From an uncultured Collinsella sp. (GTDB lineage Bacteria > Actinomycetota > Coriobacteriia > Coriobacteriales > Coriobacteriaceae): 64,000 nt of DNA. The stretch spans positions 62,001 to 126,000 of the forward strand of contig UPXY01000001.1 in assembly GCA_900538305.1 (NCBI GenBank). The letters are read 5' to 3'. The notes below the pieces were generated by a model. It made no database searches. It was not told where the DNA came from and saw only the letters and a program-made list of their open reading frames with translations. Numbering within the stretch: the first letter of the stretch is position 1; every line of letters starts with the position of its first letter. This document shows positions 1-9,404 of this stretch, one piece after another. The position numbers were made by a program, and so were the translations under genes.

Positions 1-2333
1 AGGTCGCCCTTGCCGTTCGAGATCTCCATGCCAAGCACGGAGGCATCGGCTTTGAGCGTGATGCCGCGCACGCCGCTCGTATCGCGACCGGTTGCGCGCA
101 CCTGCTCCTCCTCGAACATGATCGCCTTGCCTGCGGTCGTCGCCATGATGATGCGGTCGCCCTCGCGCACGCGGCGCACGTTGAGCAGGGCGTCGCCCGC
201 CTTGAGATTGATGGCGATGATACCGTCGCGGCGGCTACGGTCGTAGGCGCTCATGACGGTCTTCTTCACCATGCCGCTCTTCGTGGCGAAGAGCAGGTAC
301 TCATCATCGGGGAACTCTCGGCAGGAGATGACGCTCGCGATCTTCTCGCCCTCCTCGAAGGGCAAGAGGTTCACGATCGCGGTGCCGCGCGCCTGACGCG
401 TGCCCACAGGCAGCTCGTGCACCTTCAAGCGGTACACCTTGCCGCGATTCGTGAAGAAGAGCACGTACTCATGGGTACTCGCGATGAACATCTCGGAGAT
501 GACATCGTCTTCCTTGAGGTTCACGCCCGTGACGCCCTTGCCGCCGCGCTTCTGCGAACGGTAGGCAGCCACCGGGATGCGCTTCACATAGCCCGTGTGG
601 GTGATGGTTACAACCATGTCTTCGTCGGCGATGAGATCTTCGACGTCCAGATCCTTCTCGGCCGCGGCGATCTCGGTGCGACGCTTGTCGGCGTACTTCT
701 TCGCGATCTCGCGCATCTCTTCCTTGATAACGCCCAGAATCTTCTCCTCGTGGGCGAGCAGATCCTCATAGTAGGCGATGGCGCGGCGAAGCCCTGCGAG
801 TTCCTCCTCGATCTTGTCGCGCTCAAGGCCGGTGAGACGGCGGAGCTTCATCTCGAGAATGGCATTCGTCTGCTCGGGTGTGAAGCCGAAGCGCTCGATG
901 AGGCGGCTCGATGCTTCAGCGTCCGTCTGAGAGGAGCGAATGATCTGGATGACCTCGTCGATGTGATCGAGCGCCAAGAGGTAGCCCTCGAGGATGTGCG
1001 CGCGGGCCTGCGCCTTCTTGAGGTCGTAGCGCGTGCGGCGGGTGACGACGTCGACCTGGTGGTCGATATAGCAGCGCAACATCTCGGTGAGCGAGAGGCA
1101 TTTGGGCACGCCGCCCACGAGTGCGAGGTTGTTCACGCCGAACGTCGTTTGCAGTGACGTGAACTTATATAGGTTGTTGAGAACGACCTGCGGGATGACG
1201 CCCTTCTTGAGCTCGATGACGAGGCGGATGCCTTTTTGCGTGGACTCGTCGCGCATGTCGGCAATGCCCTCGATGCGCTTCTCGTTCACGAGCTGGGCGA
1301 TCTTCTCTTGCAGGGTACCTTTGTTCACCTGGTAGGGAACCTCGGTGAACACGAGGCGGTTGCGGCCGGTCTTCGTGGACTCCACATGCGCCTTCGCGCG
1401 CACGGTAATGGAGCCGCGGCCGGTCTCATACGCCTGGCGGATGCCATCGGAACCCATGATGACAGCACCCGTGGGAAAATCGGGACCGGGCATGATCTGC
1501 ATGAGCTCGTCGACCGTCGCTTCGGGGTGATCGATGAGGTAGCAGGTCGCCTCGACGGCCTCTCCGAGGTTATGCGGCGGAATGTTCGTGGCCATGCCGA
1601 CGGCGATACCCGAGGAGCCGTTCACGAGCAGGTTCGGGAAGCGCGCAGGGAGCACCTGCGGCTCGGCGAGCGATTCGTCGTAGTTGGGCTGCCAGTCGAC
1701 GGTGTCCTTCTGCAGATCGCGCAAGAGCTCCATAGCGGGGCGCGCAAGGCGGCTCTCGGTATAACGCATGGCCGCGGCACCGTCGCCGTCGATGTTGCCG
1801 AAGTTGCCGTGGCCGTCGATGAGCGGCGTGCGCATGGAGAACCACTGGGCAAGGCGAACCATCGTATCGTAGACCGCGACGTCGCCGTGCGGGTGGTACT
1901 TACCAATGACCTCGCCGACCGTCCACGCACTCTTCTTGTGCGGGCGGTTGGGGTAGATGCCGCTCTCGTTCATGGCGTAGAGGATGCGGCGGTGCACCGG
2001 CTTCAAACCGTCACGCACATCGGGGAGGGCGCGCGCGGTGATGACCGACATCGAGTACTCGATGAAGCTCTGACGCATCTCGCGACCGAACTCAGAGATC
2101 TGCAGCTGACCGCCATTCACATCTTCGCCGGCTGCCTCGCCGCGATCGACCTCGCCGAAGCTCTCCTCGAGCTCGCCGTCGTCCTCTTCCTCTTCTTCGC
2201 CGCCTTCATCTTCGACGTAAACGTCGGCGCCTTCATCGTCGGCCTCGGCGCGCGCGAGCAGGCGCTTCAGATCCTCGGGAAGACCCTCGGTATCCTCGCC
2301 GTCGCCCGGCACGTTGTTCATATCTTCAGCCAC
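1..2333 (-). CDS. gyrA: DNA gyrase subunit A, C-terminus cut by window edge
   Basis: This is the breakage-reunion subunit of gyrase, which pairs with GyrB to introduce negative supercoils. About 777 codons are visible. The start is a GTG at 2333, preceded by AGGAGGT five bases upstream. The first ~75 residues are a very acidic extension (runs of Glu and Asp) ahead of the usual start of the family fold near FIEYSMSVITARALPDVRDG. The YHPHGD segment and the AMRYTE motif with the catalytic tyrosine (about residue 191) are intact. The position equivalent to E. coli Ser83 is Val (residue 152, codon at 1878-1880). The visible left end (MEISNGKGDL) belongs to the C-terminal DNA-wrapping beta-propeller. 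It lies 190 bases after gyrB in the same direction, separated by a long hairpin. Confidence 0.97.
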   Translation of the reverse strand, partial: MAEDMNNVPGDGEDTEGLPEDLKRLLARAEADDEGADVYVEDEGGEEEEEDDGELEESFGEVDRGEAAGEDVNGGQLQISEFGREMRQSFIEYSMSVITARALPDVRDGLKPVHRRILYAMNESGIYPNRPHKKSAWTVGEVIGKYHPHGDVAVYDTMVRLAQWFSMRTPLIDGHGNFGNIDGDGAAAMRYTESRLARPAMELLRDLQKDTVDWQPNYDESLAEPQVLPARFPNLLVNGSSGIAVGMATNIPPHNLGEAVEATCYLIDHPEATVDELMQIMPGPDFPTGAVIMGSDGIRQAYETGRGSITVRAKAHVESTKTGRNRLVFTEVPYQVNKGTLQEKIAQLVNEKRIEGIADMRDESTQKGIRLVIELKKGVIPQVVLNNLYKFTSLQTTFGVNNLALVGGVPKCLSLTEMLRCYIDHQVDVVTRRTRYDLKKAQARAHILEGYLLALDHIDEVIQIIRSSQTDAEASSRLIERFGFTPEQTNAILEMKLRRLTGLERDKIEEELAGLRRAIAYYEDLLAHEEKILGVIKEEMREIAKKYADKRRTEIAAAEKDLDVEDLIADEDMVVTITHTGYVKRIPVAAYRSQKRGGKGVTGVNLKEDDVISEMFIASTHEYVLFFTNRGKVYRLKVHELPVGTRQARGTAIVNLLPFEEGEKIASVISCREFPDDEYLLFATKSGMVKKTVMSAYDRSRRDGIIAINLKAGDALLNVRRVREGDRIIMATTAGKAIMFEEEQVRATGRDTSGVRGITLKADASVLGMEISNGKGD

Positions 2334-2414
2334 GTTCTACCTCCTGGTTTCGTCGTGGTCTCAATTCTTCTCTGAAACGGCTCCTTCAACATCCTGAATG
2401 AACCGCCGAATGCT

Positions 2415-2523
2415 CTTTGGGTTTCCCAAGTGCCCGAGATTGCCTTGAAAGCCGAGGGCGCACGCCTTGCGTGCGGCGCCCGAAGGCTTGAAAGGCAAGA
2501 TCGGGTGCTTGGGGAAGCCAAAG
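2415..2523 (-). repeat. Long imperfect inverted repeat between gyrB and gyrA
   Basis: The outer arms CTTTGG (2415-2420) and CCAAAG (2518-2523) open a ~32-bp pairing with only a few mismatches. A second, GC-rich inner stem sits around 2455-2480. In the leftward gyrB transcript this ~109-nt hairpin begins at the base after the gyrB stop codon. There is no T-run after it, so it does not look like a standard intrinsic terminator. It could be an mRNA-stabilising or processing structure, a weak attenuator before gyrA, or a small palindromic mobile repeat. Only the pairing is seen; the role is inference. Confidence 0.75.
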
Positions 2524-4545
2524 CTAGGCGTCGAGGAAGCGAGCGTCATGCGCGTGCTTCTCGATATACTCGCGACGGTACTCGACCTGATTGCCCATGA
2601 GCTCGCGCACGGCACGGTCGGCAGCCATGGCGTCCTCGATGGTCACGCGCTGCAAGATGCGCGTCTTGGGATCCATGGTTGTGGACGCGAGCTGCTTGGG
2701 ATCCATCTCACCCAGACCCTTGTAGCGCTGGACGGTATAGCCGCGACGCTTCTTGGTGACTTTGCCGGCTTCGTCGCCGTCACCCTCGTCGGGGTTGAGG
2801 CCCAGGCTCTTGATGGTGTCGCGCAGGATCTCTTCTTCCGGCTGGCGGCCGTTGGGATACACATAGTGAATCTTGTTGCGCACCTTCACACCGAAGATGG
2901 GCGGGCAAGCCACGTACACGTAGCCTGCATCGATGAGCGGCCGCATGTACTTATAGAAGAACGTGAGCAGCAGGATACGGATGTGCGCCCCGTCGACGTC
3001 GGCATCGGTCATGATGATGATCTTGTGGTAGCGCGCCTTCGTGATGTCGAAGTCGCCGCCGTCGCCCGACCCAGAGGTCACACCGGTACCGATTGCGGTG
3101 ATGAGCGACTGGATGGTATCGGAGCTGAACGCACGGTGGTCGCCCACGCGCTCGACGTTCAAAATCTTGCCGCGCAGGGGCAGGATCGCCTGGATGTCGC
3201 GGCGTCGACCGTCTTTGGCGGAGCCACCAGCAGAGTCGCCCTCGACAATGAAGAGCTCGGTGAGCTCAGCGTCGCGCACGGAGCAGTCGGCGAGCTTACC
3301 AGGAAGCGAGGCGGTCTCGAGCAGCGACTTTCGACGCGTTGCCTCGCGCGCCTTGCGCGCAGCGGTGCGCGCCTTCGATGCCTGTTGCGCTTTCTTCACA
3401 ATCTCGCGGGCAGCTTTCGGATGCTCCTCGAGGTAGTCGGTGAGTCCGTCCGTCACAACCTTCAACACGAGCGTGCGCATGAAGGAGCTGCCGAGCTTTG
3501 CCTTCGTCTGGCCTTCGAACTGCGGGTCGGAGAGCTTGACCGAGATGACGGCCGCAAGCCCCTCGCGCACATCATCGCCCGTGAGGTTCGAATCCTTTTC
3601 CTTCAGCATATTCTGCTTGCGCGCGTAGTCGTTGATGACGCGCGTGAGCGCCGTGCGAAAGCCCTCGAGGTGCATGCCGCCCTCGGGGGTGTAGATGTCG
3701 TTCGCGAAGCTCATGACGTTCTCGGAATACGAGGTATTCCACTGCAGCGCGACCTCGACCTCACCGGTCTTCTCGAGCGGCGCGTCCGGCTCGCTCTTGC
3801 CCGAGAGGTAGATGGGCCGCTTGAGGCCATCGGGGATGTCCTTACCCTCGTTCAGGAACTTCACGAAGTCGATGATACCGCCCTCGTAGCAGAACTCATC
3901 CACGCGCGGCATGAGCTCGCGCTCGTCTTTGAGCACGATCTTCAGGTTCTTGTTCAGAAACGCCGTCTCCTGCAGGCGATTGCGCAGCGTCTCGTAGTCG
4001 AAGATCGTCGTCTCGAAGATCTCGTCGTCGGGCCAGAACGTCGTCGTCGTGCCCGTCGACTTGGCGGTTCCCACCGTCTTCATCTTCTGCGTGGTGTTAC
4101 CACGGCTGAACTGCATCTCGTGAATCTTACCGTCGCGCTTGACCTGCACGATCATCTTCTTGGAGAGCGCATTAACCACCGAGACGCCCACGCCGTGCAG
4201 ACCACCGGAGACCTTATAGGCGTTGTTATCGAACTTGCCGCCCGCATGAAGGATCGTCATGACGACCTCAAGCGTGGGGATCTTCTTCACCGGATGCTTG
4301 TCCACCGGGATGCCGCGGCCGTTGTCGACGACCGTGACCGAGTTATCGGCATGGACCGTGACCTCGATCTTGGTGCAAAACCCAGCCATAGCTTCGTCGA
4401 CGGAGTTGTCGACGATCTCCCATACCAGGTGATGCAGGCCGCTCGCACTCGTGGAACCAATATACATGCCGGGACGCTTGCGCACCGCTTCGAGACCCTC
4501 GAGAATCTTGATCTCGTCGCCACTATACTCCTGCTTTTTTGCCAC
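2524..4545 (-). CDS. gyrB: DNA gyrase subunit B
   Basis: This is the ATPase subunit of gyrase, 673 residues, normal for the family. The start is taken as the GTG at 4545 because AAAGGAG lies five bases upstream and the protein then begins MAKKQEYSGDEIKILEG. An upstream in-frame extension of 14 residues has no family similarity. The GHKL ATPase motifs are present (EIVDNSVDEAMAG, DNGRGIPVD, then GGLHGVGVSVVNALS). The Toprim motifs are LFIVEGDSAGGSA and MTDADVDGAHI. The C-terminal QRYKGLGEM segment is intact. It is transcribed leftward, with gyrA next. Both gyrase genes use GTG starts. Confidence 0.98.
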   Translation of the reverse strand: MAKKQEYSGDEIKILEGLEAVRKRPGMYIGSTSASGLHHLVWEIVDNSVDEAMAGFCTKIEVTVHADNSVTVVDNGRGIPVDKHPVKKIPTLEVVMTILHAGGKFDNNAYKVSGGLHGVGVSVVNALSKKMIVQVKRDGKIHEMQFSRGNTTQKMKTVGTAKSTGTTTTFWPDDEIFETTIFDYETLRNRLQETAFLNKNLKIVLKDERELMPRVDEFCYEGGIIDFVKFLNEGKDIPDGLKRPIYLSGKSEPDAPLEKTGEVEVALQWNTSYSENVMSFANDIYTPEGGMHLEGFRTALTRVINDYARKQNMLKEKDSNLTGDDVREGLAAVISVKLSDPQFEGQTKAKLGSSFMRTLVLKVVTDGLTDYLEEHPKAAREIVKKAQQASKARTAARKAREATRRKSLLETASLPGKLADCSVRDAELTELFIVEGDSAGGSAKDGRRRDIQAILPLRGKILNVERVGDHRAFSSDTIQSLITAIGTGVTSGSGDGGDFDITKARYHKIIIMTDADVDGAHIRILLLTFFYKYMRPLIDAGYVYVACPPIFGVKVRNKIHYVYPNGRQPEEEILRDTIKSLGLNPDEGDGDEAGKVTKKRRGYTVQRYKGLGEMDPKQLASTTMDPKTRILQRVTIEDAMAADRAVRELMGNQVEYRREYIEKHAHDARFLDA

Positions 4546-4605
4546 GTTTACTCCTTTTCGCTCCCGCGCACGGTAGCGCATCGGCAAAATTCTCCAACCT
4601 TATAT

Positions 4606-4634
4606 ATGATAGCGGAATATAGAGCTTCTCTAAA
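4606..4634 (-). promoter_or_regulatory. Candidate gyrB promoter
   Basis: On the minus strand TTTAGA (4634-4629) and TATCAT (4611-4606) are separated by 17 bases. They lie 61 bases upstream of the gyrB start in an AT-rich gap after the DUF721 gene. The -35 matches the consensus at four of six positions. This is a sequence match only. Confidence 0.4.
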
Positions 4635-4672
4635 GTAGTTAAGAATAGCTCTACAAGGCCACCAGATTCGAT

Positions 4673-5248
4673 TTATGCCTTGTTTTGAGCCTCACGACCC
4701 TTTTTCCACTCAACCGAAGCAGATATTGCCATTTTCAGGGATTCTCGAAGCTTTCTATCCTCGATGGGCCCAATCTTGTCTTCGATCGCGCGCGCCTCTT
4801 CATCCGTGAGCTCCACACGCGGTGCCGGTGCGGGCGTGCGGCTGCCGGGGGCGGTCGCCCGCTTCGCAGCCGCGCTCGCCTGGTAGCCTTCGCGCGACGT
4901 CCTGAACACGAATCCGTCGATCTTCGCTCCCGCACGTTCCATGCGTGCGCGGATGATCTCGCGAAGCATCATCATCTCTTGCGTCCACACCGAACCGTCG
5001 AGATACACGAGCAGCTCGTTGGTGTCCGGCAGGAACTTCAGCCCCGTTACATGCTCCCCCTCACGGGTGCCGGCGCACACGATGTTCCATGCGTGATACA
5101 CCGCGCGCGCACGCTCCGCCTCGCCCATGCGCTCCCGCTGCTCGGGCGCAGCACCTGCGATGATGCGGGAGCGCTCGGCATCGACCATGTTCGAGATCGT
5201 GACCAGTCCCTGACGCTCAGCGCTACCCGAGGGCGTGCTCCCCTTCAC
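4673..5248 (-). CDS. DUF721 (DciA-like) protein
   Basis: This 191-residue protein has a DUF721-type core, with the segment ELLVYLDGSVWTQEMMMLRE typical of the fold. A charged, low-complexity Ala/Pro/Arg stretch follows, then an acidic helical tail (ELTDEEARAIEDKIG). DUF721 proteins are commonly found between recF and gyrB in actinobacteria. Relatives of the DciA type load the replicative helicase, so a role in replication initiation is plausible but not shown. The start is taken as GTG at 5248, inside the end of recF (26-base overlap), because AGGTGG lies nine bases upstream. ATG at 5188 is an alternative without a good ribosome site. Confidence 0.8.
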   Translation of the reverse strand: MKGSTPSGSAERQGLVTISNMVDAERSRIIAGAAPEQRERMGEAERARAVYHAWNIVCAGTREGEHVTGLKFLPDTNELLVYLDGSVWTQEMMMLREIIRARMERAGAKIDGFVFRTSREGYQASAAAKRATAPGSRTPAPAPRVELTDEEARAIEDKIGPIEDRKLRESLKMAISASVEWKKGREAQNKA

Positions 5249-6368
5249 CGATCGTCACCACCTTCGCGCGCTCAAGTGTCTCAGTATCGAAGTATCCAAG
5301 ATTCGTTGTCGTGATAACCGTTTGCACACCTTCCTCGATCTGGGTGATGAAGGCGGCACGGCGGGCGGCGTCGAGCTCGCTCATCACGTCATCGAGCAGC
5401 AATAGGGGAGGATGGGACAGAATGTCGCGCGTCACGGCGACCTCGGCCATCTTCCATGCGAGCACAAGGCTACGCTGCTGGCCTTGCGATGCGAAGGCGC
5501 GGGCGTCGCGCCCCGCGATAGTGAAGACGATCTCGTCGCGGTGCGGCCCCACGAGCGTGACTCCGCGGCGAAGCTCCTCTTCCGCACGCGCTTCATACGC
5601 TTCCTCAAGGCGCGCCCGCACAGCCTCGATCGCCTGCGCGCGTTCGTGCTCTCCAGATGCCACCGCCGCGATCACGTCTTCTCCCCCACATTCCCAGGTG
5701 GGCACGTAGGAGATATCCGCCTGCTCGCCCCCCGCGAGCGAGGCGTAGAAAGCGCGTACATACCTGCGGACGCGATCGAGCAGCGCGAGGCGATGGACGG
5801 TGAGGGCAGCCCCCGTCGCCGCGAGCGATTCATTCCATGCCCCCATGAGCTCGCGTGCTGCATACGCTTCCTTCAGCAGCGCGTTGCGCTGCTCGACGGC
5901 GCGCTCGTAGGTTCCCTCGAGCCGCGCGTAACTTTCGTTCAGCTGCACACCGAAGCCATCGATCGCGTCGCGCCTCACACGCGCACCGCGCTTCACCATG
6001 TCGAGGTCGTCGGGGCAGAAGAGCACAGAAGGAACCACGCCGCGCATGCCCGAGGCGGGGCAGCGCTTGCCGTTTCGGCTGAAAGAGCGTCTTCCCTCTT
6101 CCACGCGACAGCCGTGGTCGATGACGCGCCCCTCTCCCTCGAGGTCGAGCTTGAGCGCGCAGCGATTCCGCCCCTCCAACACCATCTCCGCAGGTGAAGG
6201 GCGTCTGAACGACCTTCCTGCGGTAAGCAGCTGCAGCGCCTCGACGAGGTTCGTCTTGCCTACGGCGTTTCTCCCCACGAGCATGGTAAGGTGTTCGTCG
6301 AGCTCGAGCTCGAACGAAGCGAAGTTGCGATAGTTCTCGACGGTGAGGCGTCGGGCAAAAATCGACAT
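5223..6368 (-). CDS. recF: DNA replication and repair protein RecF
   Basis: This is an SMC-like ATPase that helps load RecA at gapped DNA. It is 381 residues, a normal length. Walker A is GRNAVGKTN near residue 32. The ABC-type signature SQGQQRSLVLAW and Walker B LLLLDDVMSELD lie in the C-terminal third. The N-terminus MSIFARRLTVENYRNF is the usual RecF start. It begins three bases after dnaN and its 3' end overlaps the DUF721 gene, so dnaN-recF-DUF721 are probably cotranscribed leftward from the origin. Confidence 0.97.
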   Translation of the reverse strand: MSIFARRLTVENYRNFASFELELDEHLTMLVGRNAVGKTNLVEALQLLTAGRSFRRPSPAEMVLEGRNRCALKLDLEGEGRVIDHGCRVEEGRRSFSRNGKRCPASGMRGVVPSVLFCPDDLDMVKRGARVRRDAIDGFGVQLNESYARLEGTYERAVEQRNALLKEAYAARELMGAWNESLAATGAALTVHRLALLDRVRRYVRAFYASLAGGEQADISYVPTWECGGEDVIAAVASGEHERAQAIEAVRARLEEAYEARAEEELRRGVTLVGPHRDEIVFTIAGRDARAFASQGQQRSLVLAWKMAEVAVTRDILSHPPLLLLDDVMSELDAARRAAFITQIEEGVQTVITTTNLGYFDTETLERAKVVTIGEGEHALG

Positions 6369-6371
6369 GCG

Positions 6372-7478
6372 CTAGACCCTCATCGGCATGATGAGGTAGA
6401 GGTAGTTCACCTTGTCGTACGATTTGAACACGCCCATCTTCGAATAGCTTTGGAGCTCGAGCGTGATCTCCTTCTCCTGGTGGCCGAGTGCGCTCAGGCA
6501 GTCGTGGATGAAGCTGTTCTTGAATGCGATGGTACCGCCCTCTCCTTCGACCTCGATGTCGATCGTCTCGCTCGCACGACCCTGATCGACAGAGATGACG
6601 GTGAGCGTGAGGGTACCCGCATCCGCGTCGATGGTGAAACGCACGGGGATATCGGGCTTCGCAATCACTGCAACGCGCTTGAACGCGGCGGAGAACGCCT
6701 CGACGTCGATCTTGGCGCGTACGACGCAGTCGGCCGGGATGAGTTGTCGAACGTTGGGATACTCGCCTTCGAGGCGACTCGCCACGTAGCAGGTGTTGCC
6801 CGCTTCGAACACGATCTGCTTGCCCGAGACGCCGATGAAGATGGATGGTGCGCTCGCCATGATGGACAGCGCATCGTTCAGGGCGGGTGCGGGGATGTTC
6901 AACTCGAAATTGCCCTCGAGCGAAGAGGTCTCGACGTTGGTGTCGCACATCGCGAGGCGCATCGAGTCGGTCGCCGCGAGCGTGAGCGTATTGTTGCCCA
7001 CCGTGGTGTGAACGCCGCCGAGAATCGGGCGAACGGTATCTTTGGACGTCACGCGCCATACGCGCGCCACCATTTCGGAGAGGATCCCTACGGGGAGCTC
7101 AACGCCGGCCTCGATAGCATAGACGGGGAACTCGGGGAAGTCGCGCGGATCGAGCGCGCTCAAGGTGAAGTTGCTCTTCTCACACGAGATGAGCGCTTGA
7201 CGGTCGACCGACTCGATATGCACAGGAGCGTCGGGCAGTGCTTTCGCGATGCTGGAAAGCAGCTTGCACGGCACCACGAGCTGGCCGGCCTCTTCAACAT
7301 GCGCTGCGATGCGATGGCGCACCGATGTCGTGTAGTTCGAGGTCTGTAGCTCGATGAGTCCATCTTCGGCTTTAATGAGCACACATGAAAGTATAGGAAG
7401 CGTCGAGGTTCCCGATGTGCCCTTCGACACGATGGACAGGGCATCGGATAGCGAATCTTGGCTAACGGTGAACTTCAT
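6372..7478 (-). CDS. dnaN: DNA polymerase III beta sliding clamp
   Basis: This is the ring-forming processivity clamp of the replicative polymerase. It is 368 residues, typical length, from MKFTVSQDSLSDAL to the conserved C-terminus YLIMPMRV. The ATG at 7478 follows AAGGAG by five bases. It lies downstream of dnaA, with a 257-base gap that holds candidate origin motifs and an AT-rich stretch that may carry its promoter. recF follows after three bases. Confidence 0.98.
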   Translation of the reverse strand: MKFTVSQDSLSDALSIVSKGTSGTSTLPILSCVLIKAEDGLIELQTSNYTTSVRHRIAAHVEEAGQLVVPCKLLSSIAKALPDAPVHIESVDRQALISCEKSNFTLSALDPRDFPEFPVYAIEAGVELPVGILSEMVARVWRVTSKDTVRPILGGVHTTVGNNTLTLAATDSMRLAMCDTNVETSSLEGNFELNIPAPALNDALSIMASAPSIFIGVSGKQIVFEAGNTCYVASRLEGEYPNVRQLIPADCVVRAKIDVEAFSAAFKRVAVIAKPDIPVRFTIDADAGTLTLTVISVDQGRASETIDIEVEGEGGTIAFKNSFIHDCLSALGHQEKEITLELQSYSKMGVFKSYDKVNYLYLIMPMRV

Positions 7479-7499
7479 GGCCGCTCCTTATTCTTATAC

Positions 7500-7560
7500 C
7501 TATAGATATATATAAGACTCATCATAATAATAAGGCTGTTGATGGTGTTGAAAGCTGCTC
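7500..7560 (+). other. Candidate origin unwinding element in dnaA-dnaN gap
   Basis: An AT-rich tract (TATATATAAG, from about 7500) runs into three TAA triplets (7525-7533), a short GGC spacer and two abutting DnaA-box-like nonamers, TGTTGATGG (7537-7545) and TGTTGAAAG (7546-7554). Triplets next to DnaA boxes resemble the DnaA-trio arrangement described for basal unwinding in other bacteria. Both nonamers match only six of nine bases of the consensus. The rest of the gap (7561-7735) holds one more such motif, TTTTCAACA at 7702-7710, and no gene. Confidence 0.45.
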
Positions 7561-7735
7561 GCACAACAGGTCAACCTATCTGTATATCTCGACACGCTTC
7601 TGTTGAGACCTCGTGTGCACAGGGGAGAGAACGTCGCGTGTGCACGATTTTCCCGTTCTGTCCCCGCGCGGTGCACAGGCTTTCCCTTCCTTTCTAACAG
7701 GTTTTCAACATGTGCCCTCCCGTTGCCCGGCAGCG

Positions 7736-9352
7736 CTAGGACTTCAAGATGATCTTGTTGCGTAACGCCTGGAGCTCGCGTGCGAGGGAATGGTCGTGTG
7801 CGAGTTGCTTCTCGATCTTCTTGATCGAGTAGTGGACGGTGGAGTGGTCGCGCCCGTCGAACTCCGCCCCGATCGCGACGTTGGTCATCTCGCACATGTC
7901 ATAGGCGAGGTAGATGGCGACGTGGCGCGCCTGCGTGATGTTCTTCATGCGTTTCTGCCCGCAGAGATCCTCATGGCTCACATGGTAGAACTCCTCGACC
8001 ACCGCTTGCACGGTGCCGATCTGGATGCGTTTGTGAGCGCGGTCGAAGTACTCGTCTGCGATGCGGTCGATCTCGTCCGCTTCGAGCGTCTGCCCTTTCT
8101 GTTCGCGCTCGTACGATGCTCCGGCGCAGCGCTCGCAGAAGCTTTCGAGCTCGCGGATGTTTGTGCCAGACACCTCGGCCATATGGCGCAGCTGCTCGTC
8201 GGTGAGGGTACCGCCGCCGGTGCGCAGGGCGCTCAAGATGGAACCCGACGTGTCGAGCGCAGACGCCGACCCCTGGAGCTCGGCGTCGGGAAGCACGGTG
8301 TGCTCGTAGTAGCGCTTCAAGATCTCGTACTTCATCTCGAAGCCCGGCTCCGAGACAAGGCAGAGCATGCCGGCGTTGAAGCGGCTCGTGAGGCGCTCGT
8401 CCATACCGAGGTTCTTCGGCGCGCGGTCGCTCGCGATGGCGATCTTCTTGTTGTTGCGGATGAACTCGTCCACGAGCGAGAAGAAGTTCTCGATACTTTG
8501 AGTCTTGCCGATGATGTTTTGGATGTCGTCGATGATGAGCACATCGGCGTCATGGTACTCACGGAGGATTCTGCCGCCGTTCGTCTTCTGCACCCTCAGC
8601 TCGTTGATGTAGTCCTCAACGTAGGTCTGCGAGTTCGCATACTTCACGCGGATACCGGGATTGTGTTCGGAAAGGTAGTTCTCAATGGCGAGCAAGAGGT
8701 GCGTCTTGCCGAGTCCGGATTTTCCATAGATGAACAGCGATGTGTAGATGCCGGGCTCGTCCGCCATGAGGGCGAAGCGCACCGAGGATTGGTAGGCGTG
8801 CTTGTTCTCGTCGCCGTAGACGAAGTTCTCGAAGGTGAATTTTGAGTTGATCGGCACGGAAGGCCCCGCCGCGGCGCTCTCCTGCCGCGCTTTTGGCTCC
8901 ACCGTCGCGGCGGGTTCGTGTTGCTGCACGCTCGCCGTAAGCTCGCGCAGGGCATCGGGCGAGATGATGTTCTTGACCTTCACCCGGTCGCGGGACTCGG
9001 GCGCGGGGGCGTCCCAATCGACTGTTGGGATACGAGGACGCTCTTCGGGTGCGCTCCCGGTCGTCGCTCCCGCGGCGGCGGTGTGTTCCTGCGGCGCGGT
9101 GATCGCCTGCGATACGGTGATATTGAGCGCAAGGGGTGTGAAGGCGATGTCCTCGAGGTAGCGTTCCACGATGTCCCGCTGTTTTACGAGGTATGAGTAG
9201 GCGAAGCGCGTGGGTACCTCGACCGAAAGGTCGGTGTCGGTGAGCTCGAGCGCTTCGCTCTGCTTGAGAATCTGTATGAGGCGCGCGTCGCGGCCGTCTC
9301 GCTCGCAGAACGAGATGGTGTCATCTAGGATGATCTTCGCCTCGGTATCCAT
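7736..9352 (-). CDS. dnaA: Chromosomal replication initiator DnaA
   Basis: This is the ATP-dependent initiator that binds DnaA boxes and melts oriC. It is 538 residues, slightly long because of an Ala/Pro/Glu-rich domain II linker (about 85-165). The AAA+ domain has Walker A GKSGLGKT at about 209-216 and Walker B VLIIDDIQ. The C-terminal helix-turn-helix carries the DnaA signature DHSTVHYSIKKIEKQ. The ATG at 9352 has AAGGAG seven bases upstream. It is transcribed away from the box cluster at 10.6-10.8 kb. Unusually, another gene lies between dnaA and that cluster. Confidence 0.97.
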   Translation of the reverse strand: MDTEAKIILDDTISFCERDGRDARLIQILKQSEALELTDTDLSVEVPTRFAYSYLVKQRDIVERYLEDIAFTPLALNITVSQAITAPQEHTAAAGATTGSAPEERPRIPTVDWDAPAPESRDRVKVKNIISPDALRELTASVQQHEPAATVEPKARQESAAAGPSVPINSKFTFENFVYGDENKHAYQSSVRFALMADEPGIYTSLFIYGKSGLGKTHLLLAIENYLSEHNPGIRVKYANSQTYVEDYINELRVQKTNGGRILREYHDADVLIIDDIQNIIGKTQSIENFFSLVDEFIRNNKKIAIASDRAPKNLGMDERLTSRFNAGMLCLVSEPGFEMKYEILKRYYEHTVLPDAELQGSASALDTSGSILSALRTGGGTLTDEQLRHMAEVSGTNIRELESFCERCAGASYEREQKGQTLEADEIDRIADEYFDRAHKRIQIGTVQAVVEEFYHVSHEDLCGQKRMKNITQARHVAIYLAYDMCEMTNVAIGAEFDGRDHSTVHYSIKKIEKQLAHDHSLARELQALRNKIILKS

Positions 9353-9404
9353 GTGCTACTCCTTAGTCGTCGCGCGCGATGGGCGGCGCGGGTGCTCGTT
9401 CGGG

